This document shows positions 1 through 8,444 of a stretch of DNA of 64,000 bases, in pieces. This DNA comes from Actinomycetota bacterium (GTDB lineage: Bacteria; Actinomycetota; CADDZG01; JAHWKV01): positions 1-64,000 of the forward strand of contig JAUJPC010000004.1 in NCBI GenBank assembly GCA_030447305.1. Direction: 5' to 3'. Position 1 is the stretch's first letter. Each line of letters begins with the position of its first letter. The position numbers and the translations under genes were made by a program. The notes beneath the pieces were generated by a model. It was not told where the DNA came from. It saw nothing but the letters and a program-made list of their open reading frames with translations, and did no database searches.

Positions 1-361
<361 letters not shown>

Positions 362-549
362 GATTTGAAACTGCCCGACAAACGCAATTAGTTGTGGTCC
401 TACCTTCTGTCGGACCAGCCGACAGACGAGGACCAGAACATGCGATTACCGAATTTATACCTTTGAACCCTCAATCGAGATCGTGTTCACACACTCCCTC
501 GAAGGAATTTCGGGGTCGTTCAAAGCAACACTAACTTTGCTTAGGGCAC

Positions 550-570
550 GCTGTTTAGTTCTCAAGGAAC
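550..570 (-). promoter_or_regulatory. boxA-like antitermination element in rrn leader
   Basis: On the minus strand, 570-550 reads GTTCCTTGAGAACTAAACAGC. This matches the boxA-type sequence I recall from actinobacterial and Bacillus rRNA leaders (consensus near GTTCTTTGAGAACT). It lies about 190 nt upstream of the 16S 5' end, where NusB/NusE-dependent antitermination would be set up. nusB itself is at 57934-58335. Assignment is by sequence resemblance only. Confidence 0.55.
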
Positions 571-589
571 ATCCGTCTGTTTGGAGGCT

Positions 590-670
590 TCACGAAGACT
601 TGGGTCCACTCCGACCTTGGGTCATTCGGGGCGCAAAAAACCGCTGGAACATATCGCCCAGCGGCATCAT
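590..670 (-). CDS. Possible 26-codon leader ORF in the rrn leader
   Basis: A full AGGAGG sits 4 nt upstream of tandem ATG codons (670-668 and 667-665) on the minus strand. The frame runs 26 codons to TGA at 592-590; the peptide begins MMPLGDMFQRFF and ends SGPKSS. Codons 3-12 are the two arms and the loop of the intrinsic terminator at 635-664. Translation would therefore compete with terminator folding. I know no family for this peptide. It may be chance, since rrn leaders are not normally translated, but the ribosome-binding site is as good as any in the window. Confidence 0.3.
   Translation of the reverse strand: MMPLGDMFQRFFAPRMTQGRSGPKSS
635..664 (-). terminator. Intrinsic terminator inside the rrn leader
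   Basis: On the minus strand a perfect 7-bp stem, CCGCTGG (664-658) with CCAGCGG (647-641), has a 10-nt loop and is followed at once by TTTTTT (640-635). This is a textbook rho-independent terminator. It lies between the promoter at 824-796 and the 16S gene. It could act as an attenuator, end a short leader RNA, or be read through by antiterminated polymerase. Confidence 0.7.
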
Positions 671-751
671 CGGTCCTCCTGAAGTTAGGTAGGGATCGAT
701 TTGGTGTTTGGCGTCCTCCTGTGAAGCTTTCAAACATCCCGACCGTACCGA

Positions 752-773
752 TTACAGGCAATTTGACCTGTAA
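752..773. promoter_or_regulatory. Inverted repeat just downstream of the rrn promoter (possible operator)
   Basis: TTACAGG (752-758) and CCTGTAA (767-773) form a perfect 7-bp inverted repeat with an 8-bp spacer. Its centre is about 27 bp downstream of the predicted start of the promoter at 824-796. This suits a protein-binding site or a short RNA hairpin in the leader. No regulator can be named. Confidence 0.4.
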
Positions 774-795
774 AGGCGCTTTAGGCCGGAGGATC

Positions 796-824
796 AATGT
801 ACACCCGCTCATCTGGCCCGTCAA
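796..824 (-). promoter_or_regulatory. Predicted sigma-A promoter of the rrn operon
   Basis: The minus strand reads TTGACG (824-819), a 17-bp spacer, then TACATT (801-796). This is a close match to the housekeeping consensus at optimal spacing. Transcription would start near 789 and give a leader of about 430 nt before 16S. I see no better promoter between here and 361. A TATAAA at 459-454 has no matching -35. Bases 825-955 between this promoter and the divergent gene hold nothing else I can name. Confidence 0.6.
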
Positions 825-955
825 ACCGTCCCGAAGGCTTTCGGCCTTAGATTCTCGGGTCCGCCGGGCTTAAGACTGGGCGGGCAATACACTGGGTTTT
901 CAACGGTACTGCAGCTTCGTCTATTCCGGCTCCCGACAAAAATTTGGGGGTTCTT

Positions 956-1936
956 GTGGCGCTCAAAGGCATCCACCACATCACGGCCATCACCGGCGAT
1001 GCCCCCGGCAACGTCGACTTCTACGTACGGGTTCTCGGGCTGCGGATGGTGAAGAAGACGGTCAATTTCGACGTCCCGGACGTGTACCACCTGTACTTCG
1101 CCAATGAGGCCGGGAGCCCGGGCAGCATCCTCACGTTTTTTGAGTACCCGGGCGCCGCCCGGGGGCGGCACGGTGCGGGAATGATTCACACCATCCAATG
1201 GGGAGTGGCCGGCCGGGAAGCCCTCGACTTCTGGGAAAGCCGGCTTGCCAAAGAAGGCTTCCACACCTCGAGGACCGGGGACCGCCTCCGGCTCGAGGAC
1301 CCCGAGGGCCTGGGCATCGAGCTGCTCATCGACCCTGAGGGGGAACCGCCTCTGGCTGCTTCCTGGAACGAGGTACCGGCAGAGTTCGCACTCCGCGGGT
1401 TCTCGGGGGTACGGGTCTATGGAGGGGTTGCCACCGCCCGGGAGCGGGAGCTCGCAGCAGCCGGCCACCAGATCATCGACAGCGACCACGTTCTGACCAA
1501 GACCCTCGGATTTGAGCGAGTTCCGGACCGGCCCACTGCCTACCGGCTGACCGGGGGGGTCCGGCGGGCCACCTACGCTTACGACGAGCCTCCTGCAGAA
1601 CGGGGTTACCAGGGTGCCGGCTCGGTTCATCACATTGCGTGGGCGTGCGACCCGGAGGACCAGCCCGGCTGGAGACAAACGGTGGCGGAGGGGCATCTCA
1701 ACCCGACACCGATCATCGATCGCCAGTACTTCTACTCAGTTTACTTCCGCGAGCCGAGCGGCGTGCTCTTCGAGATCGCGACCATCGGCCCCGGCTTTGC
1801 GATCGACGAGCCGCTGGATCGGCTCGGGGAGGCGCTTCAACTTCCGCCGCAGCACGAGTCGCGCCGGCCTCAGCTGGAAAAGCGCCTCACTCCTGTGACC
1901 AACCCCCGGACCAGCCGCCCGGCGCCCCGAAGCTGA
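956..1936 (+). CDS. Ring-cleaving dioxygenase, VOC family (MhqO-like)
   Basis: Likely non-haem-iron extradiol-type dioxygenase of the vicinal-oxygen-chelate superfamily, close to MhqO/PcpA-like proteins that act on hydroquinones. The N-terminal module begins IHHITAITGDAPGNVDFYVR. A second module near residues 210-270 has VHHIAWA and later LFEIATIGPGFAID, giving the expected His/His/Glu metal ligands. I start at GTG 956 (MALKGIHH), behind a GGGGG run 5 nt upstream; TTG 944 is a longer alternative. The next gene starts 4 nt after the stop and encodes a hydrolase, the MhqO/MhqD pairing known from Bacillus quinone detoxification. Substrate is inferred. Confidence 0.85.
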   Translation: MALKGIHHITAITGDAPGNVDFYVRVLGLRMVKKTVNFDVPDVYHLYFANEAGSPGSILTFFEYPGAARGRHGAGMIHTIQWGVAGREALDFWESRLAKEGFHTSRTGDRLRLEDPEGLGIELLIDPEGEPPLAASWNEVPAEFALRGFSGVRVYGGVATARERELAAAGHQIIDSDHVLTKTLGFERVPDRPTAYRLTGGVRRATYAYDEPPAERGYQGAGSVHHIAWACDPEDQPGWRQTVAEGHLNPTPIIDRQYFYSVYFREPSGVLFEIATIGPGFAIDEPLDRLGEALQLPPQHESRRPQLEKRLTPVTNPRTSRPAPRS

Positions 1937-1940
1937 GTTG

Positions 1941-2576
1941 ATGAGCGAGAACCTTGGCTTCGTCCACCGTTTCATCCCGGGCAAGGGACCACTGACGCTG
2001 CTGCTTCTGCACGGCACCGGCGGTGACGAGAACGACCTAGTTGGCCTCGGCCGAGCCCTTGACCGGGACGCCAACCTCCTCAGCCCCCGCGGCAAGGTGC
2101 TGGAGAACGGTATGCCCCGCTTCTTCCGGCGGCTCGCAATGGGCTTTTTCGATGTCGAAGACCTCGTTGCCCGTACCCACGAGCTGGCCGGGTTCGTTGA
2201 CAAAGCTGTAAAGGCGTACAGCCTGCATAATGGGCACATGGTGGCAATCGGTTACTCCAACGGCGCGAACATCGCGGCAAGCATGTTGCTGCTTCGCCCC
2301 GAGGTTCTCTCCGGAGCCGCGCTCCTGCATGCCATGCCTCCCTTTCAGCCGGAATCCGTTCCCGACCTGTCCGGCAAGCCGGTTCTGCTCACCGCCGGCA
2401 GGCACGACTCCATGGTCCCGGGCGACCGGGCCGAGCAGCTGGCACAGATCTACCGCAGGGCCGGAGCTCAGGTAACCCTCGAGTGGATGCCCGGCAGCCA
2501 CGAATTGACGCAACGAGAGGTTCAAGCCGCCACCGCCTGGCTGGACGGCATCCAGGAGAAGCTGGCGACCTCATGA
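1941..2576 (+). CDS. Alpha/beta hydrolase, phospholipase/carboxylesterase family (MhqD-like)
   Basis: A 211-residue serine hydrolase. LLLLHGTGGDEND is the oxyanion loop, GYSNGAN carries the nucleophile elbow (GxSxG), GRHDSMV supplies the Asp, and GSHELT the His. The size and motifs fit the YtpA/MhqD carboxylesterase group. It follows the ring-cleaving dioxygenase with a 4-nt gap. Its TGA overlaps the ATG of the secreted protease (ATGA), so the three form one transcript. The likely role is hydrolysis of ring-cleavage products or quinone-related esters, by analogy with mhqO-mhqD pairs. Confidence 0.85.
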   Translation: MSENLGFVHRFIPGKGPLTLLLLHGTGGDENDLVGLGRALDRDANLLSPRGKVLENGMPRFFRRLAMGFFDVEDLVARTHELAGFVDKAVKAYSLHNGHMVAIGYSNGANIAASMLLLRPEVLSGAALLHAMPPFQPESVPDLSGKPVLLTAGRHDSMVPGDRAEQLAQIYRRAGAQVTLEWMPGSHELTQREVQAATAWLDGIQEKLATS

Positions 2577-3511
2577 GATCCCGAGTGGTCGCCGTTGTTG
2601 CGGTACTCTGCCTCTTCTCGCTCCTGGCGCATGCGCAGGCGGCGACCGCCGCACCGACCTGGACGCCCGCCGACCAGGCAACCATCCGGCCCGGAGTCCC
2701 AACGATCACCGCAGGTCAGTCTCAGTGCACGTCGAACTTCGTATTCCATGACGGCGCCGACGTCTACATCGGCCAGGCAGCGCACTGCTCGATCGCCGGA
2801 GACGCCCTAACCGGAGACCCCCTGACCGACCCCCTCGCTCCAACCCCTCCGCAGGGATGCGCCCCGGCGTCCCTGCCGCTCGGCACTCCCGTGCAGATCG
2901 CCGGCGCAACGAAGCCGGGCAAGCTTGTGTACAACTCATGGATAACTATGCGGGAAGTCGGTGAAACCGATTCCAATGCGTGCACGTTCAACGACTTTGC
3001 CCTGATCAAGCTCGACCCGGCGGACATCGGGCGGGCGAACCCGACCATGCCGCACTGGGGTGGCCCTACCGGCCTGGCCGGGTCTACCGAGCCGGGTGAG
3101 AAAGTCGTGAGCTACGGAAGCTCTGAGCTGCGTTTCGGACTCGGCGATCTCAGCCCGAAGGAAGGGATCAGCCGGGGGCAGAGTATGGAACGCTGGAACC
3201 ACACGGTGGTCACTCTGACTCCCGGCATCCCCGGCGACTCGGGAAGTGGCTTCCTCGACTCCGAGGGGCGGGCGTTTGGTGTGCTGAGCACCCTGATCCT
3301 CATACCGCAGCCGGTTCACAACGGAGTGGGCGACCTCACCCGGCAGCTCCGATATATGCGAGCCCACACCGACCTGGACCGGGTCGTTCTGGCGACCGGC
3401 ACGGAGCCTTTTAACGGAAGCTCCCCTTCGGATGCCGCTCTGCCCCTGCTCGACCCGACCCTGGACCTGCTCGAAGTCCCCCTCGGTCTCCTGCAGGGGC
3501 TGGGGTTCTAG
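2573..3511 (+). CDS. Secreted trypsin-like serine protease
   Basis: About 312 residues. The start ATG overlaps the upstream stop and opens a clear signal peptide (MRSRVVAVVAVLCLF, then AHAQAATAAP). The mature part has a chymotrypsin-fold triad: His in GQAAHC, Asp in NDFALIKL, Ser in PGDSGSG. Cysteines near HC, GCAP and NACTF suggest disulfides and export. Physiological substrate is unknown. Its coupling to a dioxygenase/hydrolase pair is odd and may be simple transcriptional convenience. The C-terminal 40 residues are Pro/Leu-rich and show no domain I recognise. Confidence 0.85.
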   Translation: MRSRVVAVVAVLCLFSLLAHAQAATAAPTWTPADQATIRPGVPTITAGQSQCTSNFVFHDGADVYIGQAAHCSIAGDALTGDPLTDPLAPTPPQGCAPASLPLGTPVQIAGATKPGKLVYNSWITMREVGETDSNACTFNDFALIKLDPADIGRANPTMPHWGGPTGLAGSTEPGEKVVSYGSSELRFGLGDLSPKEGISRGQSMERWNHTVVTLTPGIPGDSGSGFLDSEGRAFGVLSTLILIPQPVHNGVGDLTRQLRYMRAHTDLDRVVLATGTEPFNGSSPSDAALPLLDPTLDLLEVPLGLLQGLGF

Positions 3512-3548
3512 CCAGGACGGTCGGGGCAACCCCCCGGCGGAACGCGCA

Positions 3549-4727
3549 TCAGGTTCGAGCTCGGTCTACGGCGGCGGCCATCCTTTCCACGATCTGCGTG
3601 ACTATCGCGCGGGAAGTGCCGAAGTTGAACCGCACAAACCCCTCCCCCTGGCTCCCGAAGTTCGGGCCGGCGCTGAAGGCGACCTTCGCTTTGTCGAGAA
3701 AGAAGGTAAACGGGTCGGGCTGCAGGTTGAGAAGTCGGCAGTCCAGCCAGCCCAGATAGGTCGCTTCGGGCATCGCGTAAACAATCTCGGGAAGATGTTT
3801 GCCGAGCAAATTGCCCAGGAGCCTGCGGTTGCCGTCGAGGTACGCCACCACCTCGTCGATCCATGGACCACCCTCGGTGTAGGCGGCCTCGGTGGCCGTC
3901 AGGCCGAGGATGCTGGCGCCGCCGAGCATGAGGTGTCCCAATGAACGGAGCTTCGCCGCCAGCTCCTGCGAGCCGCCGACCGCGTATCCGCACTTCAGTC
4001 CTCCGAAGTTCCACGCCTTCGAGCCTGCGGTCACTGTGATCGTCCGAGCGGCGACCTCATCGCCCAGGGTGGAGAAGACGGTATGCGGCACGCCCGGCAT
4101 CGTAAGAGCAGAGTGCACCTCGTCGGCGATGATGAACGCGTCGTGGCGGGCGGCCAGGCCGGCTATAGCCTGCAGCTCCTCCCGGCTGAACGCCCGCCCG
4201 GTCGGGTTATGCGGGTTGCACAGTATGAGGGCTTTCGCCCGGCTGAGAGTCGCGTCCAGGCCGGCGAAGTCCACCTCGAAACGGCCGTCCCGGAAAACCA
4301 GCGGGTTTTCGACTAGTGTCCGGCCGGTCTCTTTGACGACCCCGAAGAACGGCGGATACACCGGAGGTTGGATGACCACCCCATCGCCCGGCTCGGTCAA
4401 CACCTGGATTGCCACCTGGAGGCCGCGGACCACGTCGGGAAGAACCGTCACAGACTCCGGGTCGACTTGCCAACCGTAGGTGCGGTCCGCCCAGCCGGAG
4501 ACTACCTCGCCGAAGGCGCTGTCCTCGATAAAGGGTGGATAGCCTAAGTCGCTCCGCTCGACAGCGGCCGAAACGGCCCGGCGGATCGGCTCTGCCGAGG
4601 GAAAGTCCATCTCCGCCACCCAGGCCGGTATGACGTCCGGCGGGTAGTGCGTCCACTTGACGCTGCGACGTCGGAGGAGCTCATCCAGGCTCAGGTCGTC
4701 AAGGTGCAGGCCGTTCGGGTCGCTCAT
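3549..4727 (-). CDS. patB: PLP-dependent C-S lyase / aminotransferase (PatB/MalY family)
   Basis: A fold-type I PLP enzyme of 392 residues. It likely cleaves cystathionine or other cysteine S-conjugates to pyruvate, ammonia and a thiol. Family marks are RRRSVKWTHYPPDVIPAWVAEMDF at the start, CNPHNPTGRAF, ADEVHSAL and the PLP lysine in TAGSKAWNFGGLKC. Its ATG overlaps the stop of tyrS by 4 nt, so it is the last gene of polX-mpg-tyrS-patB. The family also includes regulators such as MalY, but the active-site lysine is kept. Confidence 0.9.
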   Translation of the reverse strand: MSDPNGLHLDDLSLDELLRRRSVKWTHYPPDVIPAWVAEMDFPSAEPIRRAVSAAVERSDLGYPPFIEDSAFGEVVSGWADRTYGWQVDPESVTVLPDVVRGLQVAIQVLTEPGDGVVIQPPVYPPFFGVVKETGRTLVENPLVFRDGRFEVDFAGLDATLSRAKALILCNPHNPTGRAFSREELQAIAGLAARHDAFIIADEVHSALTMPGVPHTVFSTLGDEVAARTITVTAGSKAWNFGGLKCGYAVGGSQELAAKLRSLGHLMLGGASILGLTATEAAYTEGGPWIDEVVAYLDGNRRLLGNLLGKHLPEIVYAMPEATYLGWLDCRLLNLQPDPFTFFLDKAKVAFSAGPNFGSQGEGFVRFNFGTSRAIVTQIVERMAAAVDRART

Positions 4728-6004
4728 CCGAAGCTCACCAGGTGGTGGTTCTTCTTGCCGCGGCGCAAAACCAGATACCGGCCGTGGAGAAGGTCCCCCT
4801 CGCCGACGGACCGGTCCACGTCCGTCTCCTTGGTGTTGTTGATGTAAACCCCCCCGCCGCCGATGAACTCCCGCGCGGTCTTGCGGGAAGTCGCCAGGCC
4901 GGCTTCAATTAGCAGGTCGACGAGAGGCGTTCCTTGAGCGAGCGAGCTATGCGGCCGGCGGGACGACGGGGCGTCGGCCAGCACATCCAGCAGCTCCGGC
5001 TCGGCGAGCTCCGTTATCTGTTTGCCGAACAGCGCCTGCGACGCCCGCTCAGCCCTTTCCGCCTCTTCCAGGCCGTGCACCAGAGTCGTCACCTCCCGCG
5101 CCAGGGCCCTGTGCGCGTCCCGACGCTGCGGCGCTCCCCGGAGCGAGCCTTCCAACTGCTCAATCTCCTCCTTGCCAAGGAAGGTGAAGAACCTCAGGAA
5201 CTGCCCGACCTGGGCGTCGTCGACATTGATGAAGTGCTGGTAGAAGCGGTACGGGCTCGTCTTCGCCGGATCCAACCAGACGTTCCCGCCGACGCTCTTG
5301 CCCATCTTCGCTCCACCCAAACCCTCTATAAGAGGCGAGGTAAGCCCGTACGCCTCGGCGCCGGCGACCTTGCGGATTAGCTCGATGCCGTAGGTGATGT
5401 TCCCCCATTGGTCGCTCCCGCCGATCTGCAGCCGGCAGTTGTGCTGGTTGTACAGATGCAGGAAGTCGTACGACTGCAGCAGCATGTAGGTGAACTCGGT
5501 GAACGAGATACCCTGCTCCCGGCTCTCCAGCCGGCTGCGGACCGAGTCCCGAGCCACCATCTGGTTGACGCTGAAGTGCTTCCCGATGTCGCGCAGAAAA
5601 TCGGTGAGCTTCAGCGGACGGAGCCATTCGGCGTTGTTAACCAGGATGGCCTGTGATGCGCCGGGTGAGAAGTCGACTATCCTCTCCGTCTGCCGGCGGA
5701 TATCGGCGATGTTGGCCTCCAGCACCTCGGGATCCAGGAGTGATCGTTCCGATTCCCGGCCGCTGGGATCCCCGATCAAACCGGTTCCGCCCCCCATGAC
5801 GGCAATCGGACTGTGTCCTGCCAGCTGCATTCTCCTCAGGCCCAGCAGCTGGATAAGCCCCCCCAGGTGCAGGCTGTCGGCGGTCGGGTCAAAACCGCAG
5901 TACAGGACGAACTGCTCCTGCGCCAGCCGCCTACCCAGCTCGGGATCCGTGGCCTGATGGATGAGGCCACGCCACTGTAGCTCTCGGTAGATGTCTTGAG
6001 GCAC
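4724..6004 (-). CDS. tyrS: Tyrosyl-tRNA synthetase
   Basis: Charges tRNA-Tyr. It is a class I synthetase of 426 residues, the usual bacterial size. It has YCGFDPTADSLHLGG (HIGH-type signature), GGSDQWGN, and KMGKS as the KMSKS loop. The C-terminal S4-like RNA-binding domain begins near PLVDLLIEAGLATSRKTAREF. The start is GTG 6004, 9 nt after the mpg stop. The mpg-tyrS neighbourhood is also found in mycobacteria (from memory). I see no T-box leader in front of it. Confidence 0.97.
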   Translation of the reverse strand: MPQDIYRELQWRGLIHQATDPELGRRLAQEQFVLYCGFDPTADSLHLGGLIQLLGLRRMQLAGHSPIAVMGGGTGLIGDPSGRESERSLLDPEVLEANIADIRRQTERIVDFSPGASQAILVNNAEWLRPLKLTDFLRDIGKHFSVNQMVARDSVRSRLESREQGISFTEFTYMLLQSYDFLHLYNQHNCRLQIGGSDQWGNITYGIELIRKVAGAEAYGLTSPLIEGLGGAKMGKSVGGNVWLDPAKTSPYRFYQHFINVDDAQVGQFLRFFTFLGKEEIEQLEGSLRGAPQRRDAHRALAREVTTLVHGLEEAERAERASQALFGKQITELAEPELLDVLADAPSSRRPHSSLAQGTPLVDLLIEAGLATSRKTAREFIGGGGVYINNTKETDVDRSVGEGDLLHGRYLVLRRGKKNHHLVSFG

Positions 6005-6013
6005 GCTCGAAGG

Positions 6014-6616
6014 TTACCCGATGGGTACGGCCGGCCCCGGAGGGGTCTTCCGGCCGCTGGTCCAAGGCCCGGCCTCGTAGAAGCGCCACGGCTGGTCGGT
6101 GCTCGCGTCCACCCCGATGCGGTAAGACCTATGAACCGCTCCCTCCACCCGGCGCTCGGTGCCCACCCACACGTCTCCGGCGGTCAGGTCGGTGCCGTTG
6201 TCGGTGCGGGACAGCCCGAACGCCTGGCACAACCGGCCGGGTCCCTTCGTCAGAAGCCGAGGATCGCTCACTCCCCGGCGGACCGCCATGAGGTCCAGGC
6301 CTTCCAACGGCTCGACCGCCCTCAGGAGGACGGCCCCGGCTACGCCGTCGGACTCGGTGACGATGTTCGAGCAGTGGTGAATACCGTAGGTGAAGTACAC
6401 GTAGAGCACGCCGGGAGGGCCGTACATGATCGAGCTCCTAGGTGTCCGCCGGAAGGCGTGACTGTTTGGATCGGCAGCTCCGCAGTAGGCCTCGACCTCG
6501 ACCAGCCGCCCTGAAACCAGACCCTCGGCGGTCGATCGGTAAAGCGTATGGCCCACCAGGGACTCCGCCACCTCGAGGGTCGGGCAGGCGAAGAAGTCCC
6601 GAGGCAGGCGTTCCAA
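6014..6616 (-). CDS. mpg: DNA-3-methyladenine glycosylase (AAG/MPG type)
   Basis: Removes alkylated purines in base excision repair. The 200-residue protein shows family blocks VEAYCGAADPNSHAFRRTPRS (catalytic Glu region), MYGPPGVLYVYFTYGIHHCSNIV and GPGRLCQAFG. The predicted start is TTG 6616, five nt past the polX stop; the ribosome-binding site is weak, so coupling to polX translation is likely. Context with a family X polymerase makes this a base-excision-repair pair. Assignment is firm from motifs and length. Confidence 0.93.
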   Translation of the reverse strand: MERLPRDFFACPTLEVAESLVGHTLYRSTAEGLVSGRLVEVEAYCGAADPNSHAFRRTPRSSIMYGPPGVLYVYFTYGIHHCSNIVTESDGVAGAVLLRAVEPLEGLDLMAVRRGVSDPRLLTKGPGRLCQAFGLSRTDNGTDLTAGDVWVGTERRVEGAVHRSYRIGVDASTDQPWRFYEAGPWTSGRKTPPGPAVPIG

Positions 6617-6620
6617 GGAG

Positions 6621-8339
6621 CTACCGCTTGGCCAGGATGTCCCGCAGCTTGTCCAGGGGCATGGTGTTGATCACCTCCGGCGCCGTGACCCAGCCGCGCT
6701 GCGCCATGCCGACTCCAAGCCGCATACGGCTCAGGTGTCCGGGGTTGTGGGAGTCGGTGTTGATCGCAAAACGCAGGCCGAACTCCTTCGCCAACCGGAG
6801 GTGGTCGTCCTTCAGGTCCAGCCGCGCGGGGTTCGAGTTGATCTCCATGGCCACCTGGTTCTCGGCCGCGGCTTCGAACACCGCCGCGAGATCGAACTCC
6901 GCCCCCTCCCGGGACCCCAGCCACCGCCCCGTCGGATGTCCGAAGATGGTGACCCTGGGGTGGCTCATCGCCCTCACGACCCGCCGGGTCTGAGCCTCGA
7001 CGTCCAGGCCGAACCGCCGGTGAATGCTCGCGATCACCAGGTCAACGAGGTCGAGAATCGAATCCGGCAGTGCCATCGTGCCCTCCGGCCCGATGTCGAC
7101 CTCCACTCCCTGCAGAACCGTGATCCGGCCTCCGAACTCCTGATTGACCGCCGTGATCTCCTCAGCCTGCTGCCGAATCGTATGGGCCGTGTGCGACTTC
7201 ACCCATGCATCCAGGTGGTCGGTGACGGCGAGGTACCTTCTGCCGAGCTCCATTGCCGTAATCGCCATCTCCCGCACGGTGGCCGATCCGTCCGAGTATC
7301 GGGTGTGCGAGTGCAGATCACCCTGAATGTCCTCGAGCTGCACCACTTCAGGAAGTTCTCCCTTCAGGGCCATCTCGATCTCTCCCCGGTTCTCCCGCAT
7401 GGTGGGCGGTGGCGTCTGCAGGCCCAGGACGCCGTAGATCTCCTCCTCGGTGGCTCCCGCCACTCTTGCGTTGTCCGACACCCGAAACAACCCGTATTCG
7501 GACAGCTTGTAGCCCTGCGTCACTGCGATCTCCCGTACCCGTACGTTGTGCTCCTTGGAGCCCGAGAAGTATTGAAGGGCCGCACCGAACTCCTCCGGCG
7601 CGACCACCCGCAGGTCCACCGAGAGCCCCTCGCGAGTGATAATGCTCGACTTCGTTGACCCGCTTGCGGCAACACCCTTGATGCCCGGCAGGCTGGTGAA
7701 CAAGCTCATGATCGCCGCCGGGTCGGTGCCGGTGGCCAGCAAGTCCAGGTCGCCAATAGTCTCTTTGCCTCGCCTCAGGCTGCCGCAGAACGCGGAATCG
7801 CTCACGATGGGAGACTTGTTGAGCTCCTCCAGCAAGCCCTCCGCAACCGAGAGGGCGACGTCGATCGGCACCCGCTCCTTTCTGCCCTTGAAGCGGCGAA
7901 TCGCTGCGGCCAGGTTCTTCTCGGTCTTGGTGCCCAGACCTTTGATAGTTCTCAGCTTCTGCTCCTTGATCGCCCGGTCAAGCTCTGAAAGGTTCGAGAC
8001 CCCCAGTTCGCTGTAAAGCATCAGGGCGGTCTTCGGACCTAGGCCGGGAAGGGCGGTCATGTCCCGGATGCCCGGCGGGACCGCCGCTCGAGCCTCTTCA
8101 AGCTTAGCCATGGTTCCCGTCTTGATGACTTCCCGGATCTTGGAGGCGGTTGCTCTGCCGACGCCTCGAAGAGCTGCCAGCTCCTTGTCGTCCAGCGTGG
8201 AGACGTCGCGGGCCAGCGCTGCAATTTCCTCGGCCACCCGGCGGTAGGCAACAACTCGAAACCGGTCGTCCCCGGCGATCTGCAACAGGTCGGCGAGCTC
8301 CTGAAACGCCTCAGCGACCTCGTCGTTCACTCGAGGCAT
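6621..8339 (-). CDS. polX: DNA polymerase/3'-5' exonuclease, family X with PHP domain
   Basis: The 572-residue repair polymerase has three parts. Residues 1-150 hold helix-hairpin-helix motifs (LRGVGRATASKI, LPGLGPKTALMLY). The nucleotidyltransferase palm has CGSLRRGKETIGDLDLL with the Gly-Ser and two metal Asp, plus VDLRVV for the third. The C-terminal PHP domain from about 340 has LHSHTRYSDG, TDHLD, GVEVDIG and NTDSHNPG. The PHP metal ligands are intact, so nuclease activity is expected. It is the first gene of polX-mpg-tyrS-patB and is divergent from a TetR regulator. Confidence 0.95.
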   Translation of the reverse strand: MPRVNDEVAEAFQELADLLQIAGDDRFRVVAYRRVAEEIAALARDVSTLDDKELAALRGVGRATASKIREVIKTGTMAKLEEARAAVPPGIRDMTALPGLGPKTALMLYSELGVSNLSELDRAIKEQKLRTIKGLGTKTEKNLAAAIRRFKGRKERVPIDVALSVAEGLLEELNKSPIVSDSAFCGSLRRGKETIGDLDLLATGTDPAAIMSLFTSLPGIKGVAASGSTKSSIITREGLSVDLRVVAPEEFGAALQYFSGSKEHNVRVREIAVTQGYKLSEYGLFRVSDNARVAGATEEEIYGVLGLQTPPPTMRENRGEIEMALKGELPEVVQLEDIQGDLHSHTRYSDGSATVREMAITAMELGRRYLAVTDHLDAWVKSHTAHTIRQQAEEITAVNQEFGGRITVLQGVEVDIGPEGTMALPDSILDLVDLVIASIHRRFGLDVEAQTRRVVRAMSHPRVTIFGHPTGRWLGSREGAEFDLAAVFEAAAENQVAMEINSNPARLDLKDDHLRLAKEFGLRFAINTDSHNPGHLSRMRLGVGMAQRGWVTAPEVINTMPLDKLRDILAKR

Positions 8340-8411
8340 TCCCCGATACTACCGGGGCTCTTCACCCGGTGGACGCCCGCTACCGCGCGTCGTACCATTA
8401 AGCGATTGTTG

Positions 8412-8425
8412 TAAACATTTGTTTA
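8412..8425. promoter_or_regulatory. Palindromic operator in front of the TetR gene
   Basis: TAAACA-TT-TGTTTA is a perfect 14-bp palindrome 19 bp upstream of the TetR start and 73 bp upstream of divergent polX. TetR proteins commonly bind such dyads in their own promoters. The AT-rich dyad stands out in this GC-rich background. Autoregulation of the TetR-SDR pair is the simplest reading. Confidence 0.55.
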
Positions 8426-8444
8426 ATTCGTCGGGAGGAGAAGA

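Noticed and set aside
831-844. CCGAAGGCTTTCGG hairpin as terminator
   Set aside because: It is a short stem with no U-tract on either strand.
821-1696. Long open frame on the minus strand across the dioxygenase gene
   Set aside because: It is the antisense shadow of the VOC dioxygenase; it has no family motif and no ribosome-binding site, and GC-rich codon use opens such frames.
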